Positions 20,285 through 37,439 are shown, numbered from the stretch's first letter. The stretch is 64,000 bases of DNA from Euleptes europaea (GCF_029931775.1 NC_079323.1:717001-781000); one strand, 5' to 3'. Program-made: numbers and translations. Notes: generated by a model from the letters alone, not told the origin.

Positions 20285-20484
20285 TAACCTCCAGGTAGCG
20301 GCAGAAGATCTCCTGCTATTACAACTGATCTCCAGCCAATAGAGATCAGTTCCCCTGGAGAAAATGGCCGCTTTGGCCATGGGATTCTATGGCATTGAAG
20401 TCCCTCCCCTCCCCAAACCCCGCCCTCCTCAGGCCCTGCCACAAAAGCCTCCTGCCGGAGGCAAAGAGGGACCTGGCAACCCTA
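20285..20484 (+). mobile_element. hAT-type MITE (TAGGGTTGCCA family)
   Basis: The body GAGATCAGTTCCCCTGGAGA, AATGGCCGCTTTGGCC and the end ACCTGGCAACCCTA are clear. The first dozen bases are lost, and it starts at TAACCTCCAGG. Confidence 0.8.
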
Positions 20485-21594
20485 GTTCCTCACAATGTTA
20501 TATGGCATTCACATTTTTACAGGAAACAGAGTAGGCATTCAAACATAAGGATGATGATGATGATTATTATTATTATTATTATCAATTGCTACATTTCTAT
20601 GGCCTTACAAAATGTGGGAGAGTCCCTCCCATCCTTTTGGGACTGACAGGGCAAACACGGCCAGCTGAGTACCCAAAATAGGTTCCCCTTCAGGCTTTTG
20701 AATCTTCCTTGGCTCCAAGGGGAGCAGCCATGCTGCAGAGACAGTTTCTTATGGGCCCTGGAGGTCTCTGGCCACTCAGGGTGTCCCGCCAGTCTCGTAA
20801 TTTGCTGCTCCCATGAGACCCTCAAGACCCACCAGCTGCCTGCCCCAGAGCGGCAATCCCCAAAATGCTCTTTGGCACATGAGGGAAGGGAGTGGCGAGC
20901 TCCTGCCGCTGAGTGAAGAGACCACTGGTAATCATCAGAACCTCCACCAGGGCCAGGAGAGAAATCTACTAAGGTTGTTCTTTGCACAGGTAGGAGATGG
21001 ACTCTGCACTGATGCCCCCTCCTAGGATTAAGGCGGCCGACACCCCACAAAGGGCTGCTGCCCTGCCTCCTCACTCCCGCCTGGTAAGTCTGGCGAAGCG
21101 AAACGGACTCTGCTCCACCTGCCTTCTTCTGTGCCTGTGCTGGGACTCGGAACCCTTTCCCATTTTAATATCTTTTGTCCCTATTAATCTAGTGAGAATT
21201 TTTTTTAATTGTAAAAGAGCGTGAAGAATAATTTTTAAAAAACTCTTTGAATTAGTTGTAACTATCCCTCCGTTCCACCCAGCTGAAACTATTTTAGCAT
21301 TTTCTGGCATGATGCCCTTGGTGTGTGAGAAGGGTGGTTATTCCAGAAGAGTCAGTGGGGGGGGGGGGAGAGGGAGAACCAGAAAGGAAGAGTCTTTGCC
21401 ACTTCCTGTCAGTACTGGATCTTCTGGGGATTGTTAGAAATTTGCTGCTGGGCTGATGAGTTAAAAAGGACAGTGTCTCTTTACTGCTCATCTCTCCCAT
21501 GACGCTTTCCAGTCACAGTTTCTCTGCCTCTTCCATGTCTCTGGACCTCTGTTTTGGATTTTGACAGGAGTTTGGCTCCTGACCCTTTCCTCAG
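20485..21594. other. Intergenic, short (GAT)n/(ATT)n tract, no gene
   Basis: A GAT and ATT trinucleotide run lies at about 20547-20583. Open frames between 20589 and 21310 on both strands overlap each other, have no family motif and no credible splice context. A poly-G run lies at 21357-21369. Confidence 0.4.
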
Positions 21595-22026
21595 AGCCAG
21601 CGTGGTGTAGTGGCTAAGAGCGATGGTTTGGAGCGGTGGACTCTGATCTGGAGCACCGGGTTTGACTCCCCCACTCCTCCACATGAGCGGCGGAGGCTAA
21701 CCTGGAGAACTGGATTTGTTTCCCCGCTCCTACATACGAAGCCAGCTGGGTGACCTTGGGCTAGTCACAGCTCTCTCAGCCCCACCTCCCTCACGGGGTG
21801 TCTGTTGTGGGGAGGGGAAAGGAAGGTGATTGTAAGCTGGTTTGATTCTCCCTTAAGTGGCGGAGGAAAGACCTTGGGCCAGTCACAGTTCTCTCTGAAC
21901 TCTCCCAGCCCCACCTCCCTCGCAGGGTGTCTGTTGTGGGGAAGGAAAGGCAATTGAAAGCTGGTTTGATTCTCCTTAAAAGGTAGAGAAAGACAGCATA
22001 TAAAAACCAACTCTTCTTCTTCTTCA
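21595..22026 (+). mobile_element. tRNA-derived SINE (GTAGTGGTTAAG family) with internal duplication
   Basis: Head GCCAGCGTGGTGTAGTGGCT with box A, GGGTTTGACTCCC as box B, tail CCAACTCTTCTTCTTCTTC. The block from ACCTTGGGCTAGTCACAG to TTGATTCTCC occurs twice, so this copy carries a tandem duplication of its 3' body. Confidence 0.85.
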
Positions 22027-22630
22027 GACCAACATGGCTATCCTCTGAAACTGTTTATCTCCCTATGACAAGTAAGCCTGAGTGTGGCCAAAGGGCAAAT
22101 CTTTGGAAACAGCCAAGGGCTTTTGGCTCGCTCCTCTGGTCCTGAGTAAACCAGTCCAGGAGACCAAGACCAGCACAGGATTTGGATTGTGTTGTATATT
22201 TTGGGGGGTGGCTGTCTGTCTGAATTGTACTTTTGAGTTTGTCTGTAAGCTGCTTTGAGGAGGAAAAGGAAACAGAAATTCATAGCTAAATAAAAATGTT
22301 TCATGGGAAGCCCCATGGAGCAGCTGGACTGGACTTAATCTGGACCTACCCCAGTCAAAAGCTCCACTCAGTGGCCTCTAAAGAAGGCCTTGAAGGGCCC
22401 ATCAGCACCCCTGAGGAGGGGCAGCTGCCAGGGCTCTGAGCTTCTGGTGGGGCCCACGGCCACTGACTTCTCTCTCCCACTTGCCTGTCCTGCCATCTTC
22501 CTGTGTGCCCTTCTCCCCCTTCTGCTTGGCGCTCTACCACCCATGCTCCCTGCCACGTGCACTGCCCAGCACCATTGGGGAAGGACATCTGGGTGATGCA
22601 GAGGGTTGGCATTTTTAAACAGTGCTTGTA
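22027..22630. other. Intergenic, no gene seen
   Basis: Several overlapping short frames on both strands, none with conserved motifs. Old LINE-3'-like sequence near 22230-22300 (GTAAGCTGCTTTGAGGAGG) only. Confidence 0.4.
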
Positions 22631-22634
22631 GGGA

Positions 22635-24655
22635 GAGTGTTAGAAAAGCTAACACTCAGTATGAGCTTAGCCTAGCAAGAGATGCTAAACACAACAAAAA
22701 TGGTTCTTTGGTTATGTTCAGAGTAAGAAAAAGAACAAGGACATGGTAGGCTTTCTGTGGGGGCAAGAAAATGAATTTTAACAGGTGATGAAGAGAGGGC
22801 AGAACTGCTGAAGCCCTACTTTTCCTCAGTCCTCTCTTGTGAAGGAAATGGTGCTCAACAAAAACAGAACAGATGATGAGGGAAGGGAGTTGCAGACTTG
22901 GATGGGCATAGAGGTAGTACATAAACACCTAGTTTATTTAAATGAAATTAAGTCCTCAGGGCCAGATGAATTGCATCCAAGAGTACCGAAAGAACTCACA
23001 GATGTAATTTCTGAGCCCCTGTCCATCACTTTTGAGAATTTTTCGGGAACAGGTGAGGTGCCAGAAGATTAGAGGCAGGAAAATGTTCCATTTTCAAGAA
23101 CGGGAAAAAGGAGAATCCTGGGTAACTACTGACCCATCACCTTGATGTCCATACCTGGTATGGTTTTAGAACAAATCATCAAAAAGTCAATCTTTGAGCA
23201 TTTAGAAAAGATGGCTGTAATTACTAAGAGCTGGAATTTGTTCCTCAAGAACAAGTTATGTCAGACAAACCTTATCTCCTTTATTGAGAGAATTACTACT
23301 TTGCTGGTTCAGGGGAATGCTGTGGACATAGCTAATCTTGATTTCAGTAAGGCTTTTAATAAGGTTTCACATGATAATCTTGTTGACAAGTAGGTAAAAT
23401 GTGCTTTGGATCCTATTACTGTTAGGTAACTGGTTGACAGACCGCACCCAAAGAGTGCTAGTTAATGGTTCCTCATCCTCCTGGAGAGGAGCCTCAGGGA
23501 TCTGTCCTGGACCCTGTGTTGTTCAACATCTTTATAAATGATTTGGATGAATAAATAGAGAGGATTCTTACTAAATTTGCAAATGATACTAAATTGGGAG
23601 GGGTAGCAAATATGGTAGAAGACAGAGCCAGAATACAGGATGGTCTTGACAGGCGGGGAAACTGGGCTAAAACTAACAACATGAATTTCAAAAGAGATAA
23701 ATATAAAATTCTACATTTAGGTAAGAAAAACCAATGTATAATTACAGGATGGGGGAGACTTGTCATGGTAGTAGTCCATGTGAGAAGGATCTAGGGGTCT
23801 TAGTAGATCATACACTGAACATGAGTCAGCAGTGTGATGCTGTAGCTAAGAAGGCAGATGTGATTTTGGGTTGTATCCACAGAAGTATAATGTCCAGATC
23901 ATGTGACGTGATGGTATCGCTTTACTTTGCTCTGGTTAGACTTCACCTAGAGTATTGTGTTTAGTTTTGGGCACCACAATTTAAGAAGGATGTAGACAAG
24001 TTGGAATGTGTCCACAGGAGGGCAACAAAAATGGGGAGGGGTCTGGAGACCAAGTCGTATGGGGAAGGTTGAAGGAGCTGGGTATGTTTAGCCTGGAGAG
24101 GAGAAGACTGAGAGGGGGGTTATGATAACCACCTTCAAGTACTTGAAGGGCTGTCATGGAAAGGATGGAGTAAGTTGTTCTCTGTTGCCCCAGAAGGTTG
24201 GACCAGAACCAATGGGTTGAAATTAAATCAATAGAGTTTTCGGCTAAACATTAGGAAAAACTTTCTAACAGAGCGGTTCCTCAGTGAAACAGGCTTCCTT
24301 GGCAGGTGGTGCTCCTTCCCTGGAGGTTTTGAAGCAAAGGCTAGATGGCCATCTGTCAGCAATGCTGATTCTATGACCTTAGGCAGATCGTGAGAGGGAG
24401 GGCAGGAAGGGAACAGCCAGGGCTCATCTCTTATGGTCCGTTTTATGCCCCGGGTTACACCATTTTGGGGTCAGGAAGCGATTTTCCTCCAGGCCAGATT
24501 GGCCCAGGGATGCCGAAGACTTTTGCCTTCCTCGGGGCACAGAGAGGGGCCAACGTTGGAGTGAGGGGAGGATGTAGCATGAATTTCCTGCATTGTGCAT
24601 GGGGTTGGACTAGATGACCCTGGTGGTCCCTTCCAGCTCCATGTTTCTATGTTTT
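22635..24655 (+). mobile_element. CR1 LINE, 5'-truncated and degenerate
   Basis: About 2 kb of CR1 ORF2 read in several frames. Blocks in order: a KSSGPDELHPRVPKEL-type stretch (22950-23000), NYxPITLMSIPGMVLEQIIKK (23120-23185), LDFSKAFNKVSHDNLVDK (23340-23393), GSVLGP-like (degenerate), FINDLDE then FANDTKLGG in place of FADDT (23530-23600), EKDLGVLVDHTLNMSQQCD and LVRLHLEYCV (to 23964). The end is the CR1 terminus (GGACTAGATGACCCTGGTGG, TTTCTATG). Stops, frameshifts and the D-to-N change at the catalytic site show it is dead. Confidence 0.9.
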
Positions 24656-24969
24656 GGCAGTGACAGTGATGATACTGCCCAGTACAGGTTGCTCGGAGCC
24701 ATTGCAGAAGGGGGATGTGGGAGAGTGTGCAAGCAGAAGAAGGACACTTAGGCAGGTACCAGTGGTGACCTGGTGGACAGAGGAGGGAAGGGGGCCTGGG
24801 GCACTCTCTACCCAGAGTCCTCCAACTGGTCCTGGCCACAGAGGATGCTGGTACACAAAGTAGTTCACACTCTTTGTCTGTGCATGTTGTGCTCTGCTTT
24901 TCAGGAGGTGTGATCTTCAGAGACGCTGGGCTGCAGAAGGGGGCTCTGCTGCTCGGCGGCAACTGAGTA

Positions 24970-25935
24970 ATGGCCTCAGCCAACCTGACACCCTCCAACC
25001 CCTCCACATTCCTGCTGCAAGGCATTCCGGGCCTCGAGGCATACCAGAAGTGGTTCTCGGTGCCCGTGTGCACCATCTACGTGGTGGTCATTGCCGGGAA
25101 CTGCACCATCCTCCTGGTCATTGCGACTGAACCGGCCCTGCACCGGCCCATGTGCTATTTCCTCTGCATGCTGGCTGCCATCGACTTGGCCGCCTCCAGC
25201 TCCGCCTTGCCCAAGATGCTCTGCATCTTCTGGTTCCAGAACGGAGAGATCCAAGCCAGCGCCTGCCTGGCCCAGATGTTCTTCATCCATGCCTTGTGCA
25301 TGATGGAGTCGGCTGTGCTGCTGGCCATGGCGCTAGACCGGTACGTGGCCATCTGCTTCCCTCTCAGATACAGCTCTCTCTTCACTGGGTCACTGGTGGC
25401 AAAGATGGGTATCGCTGCCATTGCTAGGGGGTCGTTGCTGATGGGGCCTTGTCCCTTCTTGATCAGAAGGTTGTCCTTTTGCCGGACGAATATCATTCAT
25501 CACACCTACTGTGAGCACATGGCTGTGGTAAAGCTGGCCTGTGGGGATACCAGCATCAACCGGACTTATGGGCTGTGCGTGGCTCTGCTGGTCATCGGCG
25601 GGGACTTACTCTTCATCGGCCTCTCCTACTGCCTGATTGTCCGTGCAGTCCTGCGGCTCTCTTCCCACGAGGCCAGGCGCAAGGCCTTCAGCACCTGCGG
25701 CTCTCACCTCTGTGTCATCCTCATCTCTTACAGCCCTGCCCTTTTCTCCTTCTTCACCCACCGCTTTGGCCCCCATGTGGCCCCCCATGTTCACATCACG
25801 CTGGCCAACCTCTATCTCCTCTTCCCTCCCATGCTGAACCCCATCGTGTACGGAGTGAGGACCAAGGAAATCCGGGAACGGGTCATCAGGGTGTTCCTGC
25901 CAGGCAGGGTCACAGCCAAGTCCAGGCCTGGCTGA
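24970..25935 (+). CDS. Class I olfactory receptor, OR52-like (intact)
   Basis: Single-exon receptor of 321 residues. Motifs: NLT glycosylation site at residues 5-7, GNCTILL in TM1, LHRPMCYFLCML (Cys replacing the usual Tyr), MESAVLLAMALDRYVAI with CFPLRY in TM3, HHTYCEHMAVVKLACGDTS in the second outer loop, KAFSTCGSHLCVILI before and in TM6, PPMLNPIVYGVRTKEIRERV in TM7. HTYCEHMAVVKLACG is the OR52 signature. A good splice acceptor (CTGCTTTTCAG, exon from 24905) precedes the ATG. GC-rich third positions differ from the AT-rich flanks. No disabling change. Confidence 0.95.
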   Translation: MASANLTPSNPSTFLLQGIPGLEAYQKWFSVPVCTIYVVVIAGNCTILLVIATEPALHRPMCYFLCMLAAIDLAASSSALPKMLCIFWFQNGEIQASACLAQMFFIHALCMMESAVLLAMALDRYVAICFPLRYSSLFTGSLVAKMGIAAIARGSLLMGPCPFLIRRLSFCRTNIIHHTYCEHMAVVKLACGDTSINRTYGLCVALLVIGGDLLFIGLSYCLIVRAVLRLSSHEARRKAFSTCGSHLCVILISYSPALFSFFTHRFGPHVAPHVHITLANLYLLFPPMLNPIVYGVRTKEIRERVIRVFLPGRVTAKSRPG

Positions 25936-26400
25936 ATCTTCATCCCCCACATCCTACCCCTGCAAGTGCCTTTCCCCGTTTGAGCTCCCGTTGTGAAGAA
26001 GGCAGATAAAGTCTGGGCTGACTCTTCAGCCTAACGGAGAATTCAGAGAGGTCCAATACAGGGATGCCACTGTGAGAGCTGGACAGGTGGTTTGGGTAGA
26101 GCAGCTATACTCATACATTGGCTCAAGAGCCACAGGTGACTCTTTGACATGTCACCTGTGGCTTTTCTGACTACCCTTCCTCATGATCCAGGAAAGTGGG
26201 CAACTCCTTTAGAAATTGGGCCGATTTCATCATTACTATGGGCCCAAGAAAAAACATTAATGGTTTTATTTTTTAAAACTCCATACAACTGGTTCATTAT
26301 GACTATGACCAAGATGTGAAGATGTAGGGGTTCCCTGTACAAGTCTGGGTCAACATTTGCAGCTGAATGTGGAAGTGGAATGGGGCGTACGTACCATAAG
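25936..26400. other. 3' flank of the OR52-like gene; old hAT-like debris
   Basis: Near 26100-26215 the sequence GGCTCAAGAGCCACAGGTGA ... GTCACCTGTGGCTTTTC resembles a decayed hAT/Charlie-type repeat. No gene. Confidence 0.4.
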
Positions 26401-26560
26401 TTCCGTCACCTCACAACCAGCAAGGGGCTTTCAAGGCCAGTGAGAAGCAGGGGTGGCCTTCCCTTGCCTTCCTCAGCAGTGTCTTCCTTTGTGGTCTCCC
26501 TTCTAAGTACCGACCCTGCTTAGCTTCCAAGTTGTGACGAGACTGGGCTTCCCCCAGAAT
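26400..26560 (-). mobile_element. 5S-rRNA-derived SINE, reversed
   Basis: The reverse strand contains GAAGCTAAGCAGGGTCGGTA and GAAGGGAGACCACAAAGGA, i.e. the 5S-like block, followed by GGCAAGGGAAGGCCACC and a degenerate tail. Confidence 0.75.
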
Positions 26561-26866
26561 CGGGCACACCATAATGGAATGCAAACCCTAAACAACTTAA
26601 AAGAAGAAAACCAAGCACAGACAGGGGTTCTAATCCCTCTCCTGCAGAACTAAACTAAACTAAACCTTGGATGGAACTTTTAACATTTTCTGTTCATTTT
26701 CTTTTTAATTTGAATTTGTAAATAAACCAAGAAATTACCTCATAATTCGTTTATATTCTGTCTTTCTACTGAATTCCTCTTCTCATGATTACGCAGTACA
26801 CAGTTTGGGTATGAGTCTCTACCCTGTGTCAGATTTAATAGCATCACATATCAGTGATGGGTTCTT

Positions 26867-26937
26867 TGAATCATAGAGTTGGAAGAGACCATCAGGGTCA
26901 TCTAGTCCAACCCCCTACACAATGCAGGAAATTCACA
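26867..26937 (-). mobile_element. CR1 3' terminus, reversed
   Basis: GAATCATAGAGTTGGAAGAG, CCATCAGGGTCATCTAGTCC and CCCCTACACAATGCAGGAAA give the CR1 3' end. It is cut directly by the SINE that follows. Confidence 0.8.
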
Positions 26938-27113
26938 ATCTCCTTCCCTTCCTCTCCCCACAGCAGACACCTTGTGAGGTAGGTGGGGCTGAGAGAGTTC
27001 AGAGAGAACTGTGACTGGCCCAAGGTCACCCAGCAGGCTTCATGTGGAGGAGTGGGGAATCGAACCCAGTTCACCAGATTAGAGTCCGCCACTTAACCGT
27101 TACATGACGCTGG
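26938..27113 (-). mobile_element. tRNA-derived SINE (GTAGTGGTTAAG family), reversed
   Basis: CACAGCAGACACCTTGTGAG, CTGGCCCAAGGTCACCCAGC, GAATCGAACCCAGTTC (box B reversed) and a degenerate head ending CATGACGCTGG. Truncated at its 3' end against the CR1 piece. Confidence 0.75.
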
Positions 27114-27236
27114 GGGGGTTACCGCATTATGTATTCCCAGCGATGTATTAAGATATTGTCGAAGGCTTTCACAGTCAGAGTTCATTGGTTCTTGAAGGTT
27201 ATCTGGGCTGTGTGACCGTGGTCTTGGTATTTTCTT

Positions 27237-27279
27237 TCCTGACGTTTCGCCAGCAGCTGTGGCAGGCATCTTCAGAGGA
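27237..27279 (-). ncRNA. Hammerhead-like motif (43-nt family), left copy
   Basis: Minus-strand order: TCCT stem I, CTGAAGA box, single T, GCC stem II, loop, GGC, GAAA, CGTC, AGGA stem I return. Identical in layout to the copy at 27317-27359, which it faces. Confidence 0.55.
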
Positions 27280-27316
27280 GTAACACTTCAGAGGAGACAC
27301 TGTCCTTCAGTGTTAC

Positions 27317-27359
27317 TCCTCTGAAGATGCCTGCCACAGCTGCTGGCGAAACGTCAGGA
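27317..27359 (+). ncRNA. Hammerhead-like motif (43-nt family), right copy
   Basis: Stem I pairs TCCT (27317-27320) with AGGA (27356-27359). CTGAAGA at 27321-27327 is the catalytic box. GCC/GGC form stem II around a 13-nt loop that can itself pair weakly. GAAA follows, then CGT and C27355 as the cleavage-site base. The self-complementary ACGT in place of stem III suits the dimeric hammerheads of Penelope elements. One unpaired T before stem II is non-consensus. Confidence 0.6.
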
Positions 27360-27600
27360 AAGAAAATACCAAGACCACGGTCACACAGCCCGGATAACCT
27401 ACAAGAACTGATGAATTAAGAGTTTGAAAATATTATAAAAAATACTGTTCGCACTTTGGCCCCTTTAGCAGTGAAGACGTCTTCCAGCCATTTTTTAGCC
27501 GTGGCATCCAAAAACCCTTTTAAAGTGACGTTTTTTTATAACATTTTCAAACTCTTAATACATCGCTGGGAATACATAATGCGGTAACCCCCTGGTTGTC

Positions 27601-27810
27601 ACATAACCCATGAAGCTGCCTTATACTGAATCAGACCCTTGGCCCATCAGAGTCAGAATTGTCTACTCAGACCGGCAGCGGCTCGTCTCAGGTTGAGGTC
27701 TTTCCCATCACCTACTTGCCTAGTCCCTTTAACTGGAAGTGCCAGGGATTGAACCTGGGACCTTCCGCATGCCAAGCAGGTGCTGTACCACTGAGCCACA
27801 GCCCTTCACC
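27601..27810 (-). mobile_element. tRNA-derived SINE (CTCAGTGGTAGAGCAT family), reversed
   Basis: CCCATGAAGCTGCCTTATAC at the tail side, CATCACCTACTTGCCTAGTC in the body, GGGATTGAACCTGGGACC as reversed box B, and CACTGAGCCACAGCCC at the head. Confidence 0.85.
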
Positions 27811-27819
27811 AAGCTGATG

Positions 27820-27920
27820 GAATAGAGTCCACCCTCTGATGCTGCCATTTCTTCCAGGGGAACTAATCATTGTAGTCTAGAAATTAGTGGTAATCCCAGA
27901 ATTCCAGCCCCACCTGGATG
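27820..27920 (-). mobile_element. Decayed hAT-type MITE fragment
   Basis: AATAGAGTCCACCCTCTGAT, CTGCCATTTCTTCCAGGGGA and CTAGAAATTAGTGGTAAT match the central part of the reversed family consensus. Both ends are missing. Confidence 0.55.
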
Positions 27921-27937
27921 GTCATAACACTATCTAA

Positions 27938-28248
27938 TAGCCAGCGTGGTGTAGTGGTTAAGAGTGGTTGTTTGGAGCAGTGAACTCTCATCTGGAGAAC
28001 CAGGTTTGATTCCCCACTCTTCCACATGAGCTGTGGACTCTAATCTGGTGGTTTGGTTGGTTTCCCCCCTCCTACGCATGAAGCCAGCTGGGTGATCTTG
28101 GGCCAGTCACAGTTCTCTTAGAGCTCTCTCAGCCTCACCTACCTCACAAGGTGTCTGTTGTGGGAAGGGGAAGGCAACTGAAAGCTGCTTTGAGAGACTC
28201 CTTAAAGGTAGAGAAAGCGGGGTATAAAAACGAACACTTCTTCCTCTT
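27938..28248 (+). mobile_element. tRNA-derived SINE (GTAGTGGTTAAG family)
   Basis: Nearly full length: GCCAGCGTGGTGTAGTGGTT (box A), CAGGTTTGATTCCCC (box B), GGGCCAGTCACAGTTCTC, tail AACACTTCTTCCTCTT. A truncated MITE end (CCAAAATCTCCAGGGATTTC) follows at 28250-28330. Confidence 0.85.
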
Positions 28249-28339
28249 ACCCATTGCCAAACCCTACCCACCCCTAGGCTCCACCCCCAAAATCTCCAGG
28301 GATTTCCCACTCAGGAATTGGCACCCCTACTCCCACTCA

Positions 28340-29330
28340 TAGGCCTGAGACCTTGCCGTGGAGCTTCCCAGATAACTTTTCCAAGCCCTGGGATCATGTC
28401 TGGTGGAATGGAAATGGAAGGGTGGGCCAATGGCTACTGAATAAAGAGGGCCTTTCAAAAACTAATACAACGTAAGAGCAAATGATCCAGCAGAGAAGGG
28501 AGCAGCGAAGCAGGGGGCCCTGCTGTTGGGAATGTATCTCCTTTTAATACTTTTTCCTGTTTTCAAATAGGGTTTTTAAAAAATGTTTGGTTATAACTGT
28601 TATGGTAGGAAGCTGGAAATGGTGCTTTTCCTCGTTGGGAGACTCCCTTAGACCAAAGATTCCCTAGAAAGTAGCCTGGTAACCAGCCGCCACCATTCAG
28701 AACCTTCTGAGAACATCTCAGCTGACCCACTGAGAAGGCAGTCTTCCAGCACCATATTAAAGCAGTAGCAGCACAACTTATAACCAACCTGGTAGGACCC
28801 GTACAGCCTAAAACATGGGGAAGAGATTAAGAGAAATATCCCAGAGGAACAGATTGTACTAAGCAAAGCCAAAAAATGTCTTTATAAAAAAGTTTATTGT
28901 GAAAGAGAGGGGGGTAAAAAAGAGAAAAGGTGGCTGAATTCAAAAAGGGGTGGGAAAAAGGCAAAAGAAAATACAGGGGAAAGCACACAGCAACATCAAC
29001 ACAGAGATATTCAAAGGAAAAGCAATACAGTGGAACTAAGCTAAACATGTTACAGATGCTGTAGCTGGTTCCTCAGAGCATGTGCAGAGTTCTCTGTGGT
29101 AACAAATCTTCCGAGGAATCCCTAACCCCTATCCAACTTCCTGTGGACCCCCCGAGTTTCCACTGAAAACTAAAGACCAGGGAAAATACCAAATGCCCAG
29201 ATATTTATGCTAACTGGATTTGGACCTAAACTAGCCTCCTTTCTAAGAATAACATGCAGATTTCTCCAATCCCACACAAATCCCCATCTCTGATGTCAGC
29301 GGCTACTTTTACGAATAAGAGCCAGGCTAC
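28340..29330. other. Intergenic, no gene seen
   Basis: Short frames on the minus strand between 28563 and 29048 have no family motifs. No repeat boundary is clear. Confidence 0.4.
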
Positions 29331-29339
29331 TCTTAGTTA

Positions 29340-29860
29340 CCTAAAGCCATAGTTTGATTTCCCTTCAGTCACCATGGCTAGTAGCCATTGATAGACCTAC
29401 CTATCATCCATTAATGTCTTATCCCCTTTTAACTCGATCACTTGCTGTGTAAAGAAGTATTTCCTTTTTTTCCATCCGGAATCTAGTGCCCATCGGCTTC
29501 ATTGGATGCCCTCGAGTTCTAGTATTTTGGGAGAGGGAGAAAAAGTTCTCTTTGTCAACTCTTCCCACCCTCTGCATAAGTGTATAAAACTTATCATGTC
29601 CCCCCTTGGTTGTCTCTTTTCTAAACTGAAAACTCCTAGAGTCTAGGACCTAGACTCTTCAGCCTTTCCTCATAGGAAAGTGCTCCAAGCCCCTCATTAC
29701 CTCGATTGCCCACTTCTGCACTTTTTCCAGCTGTGCCATCTCCCTTTTGAGATATGGTGACCAGAACTGAACACCGTATTCCAAAGGAGGCCGCACCATG
29801 GATCTATAGAAGCATGTAGATCTATACAAGATTCAAAACCGGCCACCAGCTTCACCATAA
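29340..29860 (-). mobile_element. CR1/L3-type LINE 3' region, reversed
   Basis: On the minus strand the block from 29840 to 29650 matches the CR1 stretch with TGGTGCGGCCTCCTTTGGAA and GAACTGTGTTC-like sequence. It continues to GTACCC-free 3'UTR sequence with CAATGGCTACTAGCCATGGT near 29370. The frame is broken. Confidence 0.6.
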
Positions 29861-30282
29861 TAATTGGAGGTGCAGTGACAAAAATTAGGGGATTCAGAAC
29901 CTCCTGGTATGGATCACCTTAATAACATCCCTGTGCTGTTAGCAATGGAAGCAAGTTTACCCCCAAGGGGGAAGGGTAAACAGGAAGGGTAGAAAATAGC
30001 CTCTCAGTTACAATACGAAGGGGGTTTAACCATTTTCCTGACCTATCAGCGCTTGTGCGTTGTGGCTGTCAGAATAGCAGACTAGGCTCAAACGTCCAGC
30101 TCTCAACCCCCACTTTGCTACAGAAGGTTGCTGGCTTACCCTGGGGTCCGTCACATGTTCAGTCAGATGCCATCGATCCACACTGAGGAGAAAGGCAACA
30201 CAAACTGGGAGGATGGAAGATATCCCCCCTTTTAACAAAACAATGGGGATTTAAGAACCTCTCTGAGGTGGCAGAGCAAGTG

Positions 30283-30505
30283 TGGTACAGTAGTCAGACG
30301 GTATGACTAGGCTGTAGGAGATCCATGTTCGAATCCTACTTCTGCCAGTGAAATTTGCTGGCTGACCCTTAGGCCAGTCACTCATTCTCAACCTAACGTA
30401 CCTGTCAGCATGGTTACTGTTAGGATAAAATGGAGGAGAGGAGAATAACGTAAGTTGCTTTGAGTCCCTGCTGGGGGGAAAGGCAGGGTATGATATTTGT
30501 TATAA
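30283..30505 (+). mobile_element. tRNA-derived SINE (TTCGAATCC family)
   Basis: GTGTGGTACAGTAGTCAGAC, CATGTTCGAATCCTACTTCT (box B), CCTTAGGCCAGTCACTCATT and AGGATAAAATGGAGGAGAGG. The tail is GGGGGGAAAGGCAGGGTATG. Confidence 0.8.
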
Positions 30506-30803
30506 ATACAATTTTGGATACAGTTTGGCAAAAAGGAAGATTGCTCTGGCCTTCATTCATCCAGTATAGCTGCCGTTCTTTTGGCAGGAGGCAGAACTGC
30601 TCATTCAGTAGTCCTAGGATAATTAAATATGGTGAATGGAGCTAGCGGGATAGAGAACCTAGTCCTAAACAAAATGGTCTATTAACCGTAAAAATCTGTG
30701 ACACTCCTCCATAAAAAGAACGTTTTAAAATAAACTGTATTCCAAATTTTAGCTGAAGATGCCTTAACAAATACTATTGCAACAGCTGTATAATATGGGC
30801 CTT

Positions 30804-30807
30804 AATA

Positions 30808-30843
<36 letters not shown>
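30804..30843. repeat. (GAT)n microsatellite
   Basis: Thirteen or so uninterrupted GAT/ATG units downstream (in gene orientation) of the zinc-finger gene. Confidence 0.9.
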
Positions 30844-30988
30844 TTAGCCTAAGGTGGGCACAGAGAGGATCACACTAGGAATAATATACATACAACCTTA
30901 CAACAATTGCATCATGTTAAAAACATAATCATAACCTTAAGTAATAGTGCCAAACAACACAAAACAACATGATTTGACACAAAAGCTA

Positions 30989-37049
<6,061 letters not shown>

Positions 37050-37439
37050 CCTTTCCTCTCCAAACTGCCTTCGCTGGGTCTGCTAGGTAACAATTTAGAA
37101 AGCTGTTGTGAAGGTGGAAAGAGTGAGTAAGAAGCAGGAGAAAGCCGCTTTGAGTCCAAGAGGTGCTGCATGACCTGATGCCACGGGAGAAAACTTGAAG
37201 TACCACTGGGACTTGTTCATGGAAGCCAGCAGAGCTCTGGAGCAGGCAGAGAAGAGGAAGGGAGTCCCAATTTTGAACCTGGCAGGGCTCAACCGACTTT
37301 TTTTTCATATCCTATCAAGATTATTGTATGCCAAGTAAACATGAGGATCTAGTGATATCAAGGCCTTCTCTTGATTGAGGGACAGCTGAGTCTTCTGGGC
37401 ATGGAGTAGGGGGTCACTGGGTGTGTGTGGGGGGGAGGT

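Larger units (their letters stand above)
27114..27592. repeat. Nested inverted repeats with head-to-head Penelope ends and a TTAA-flanked mini-element
   Basis: Outer arms 27114-27152 and 27554-27592 are exact 39-bp reverse complements. Inside, two Penelope-like ends face each other (about 27197-27290 and 27317-27405). Inside the right half, a 135-bp segment (27420-27554) begins GAGTTTGAAAAT and ends ATTTTCAAACTC with TTAA on both sides (27416-27419, 27555-27558), as in piggyBac-like insertions. No coding sequence. Confidence 0.85.

Noticed and set aside
23142-23964. Reverse-transcriptase-like frames as a functional gene
   Set aside because: Frameshifts, stops and a catalytic D-to-N change mark a dead CR1 copy.
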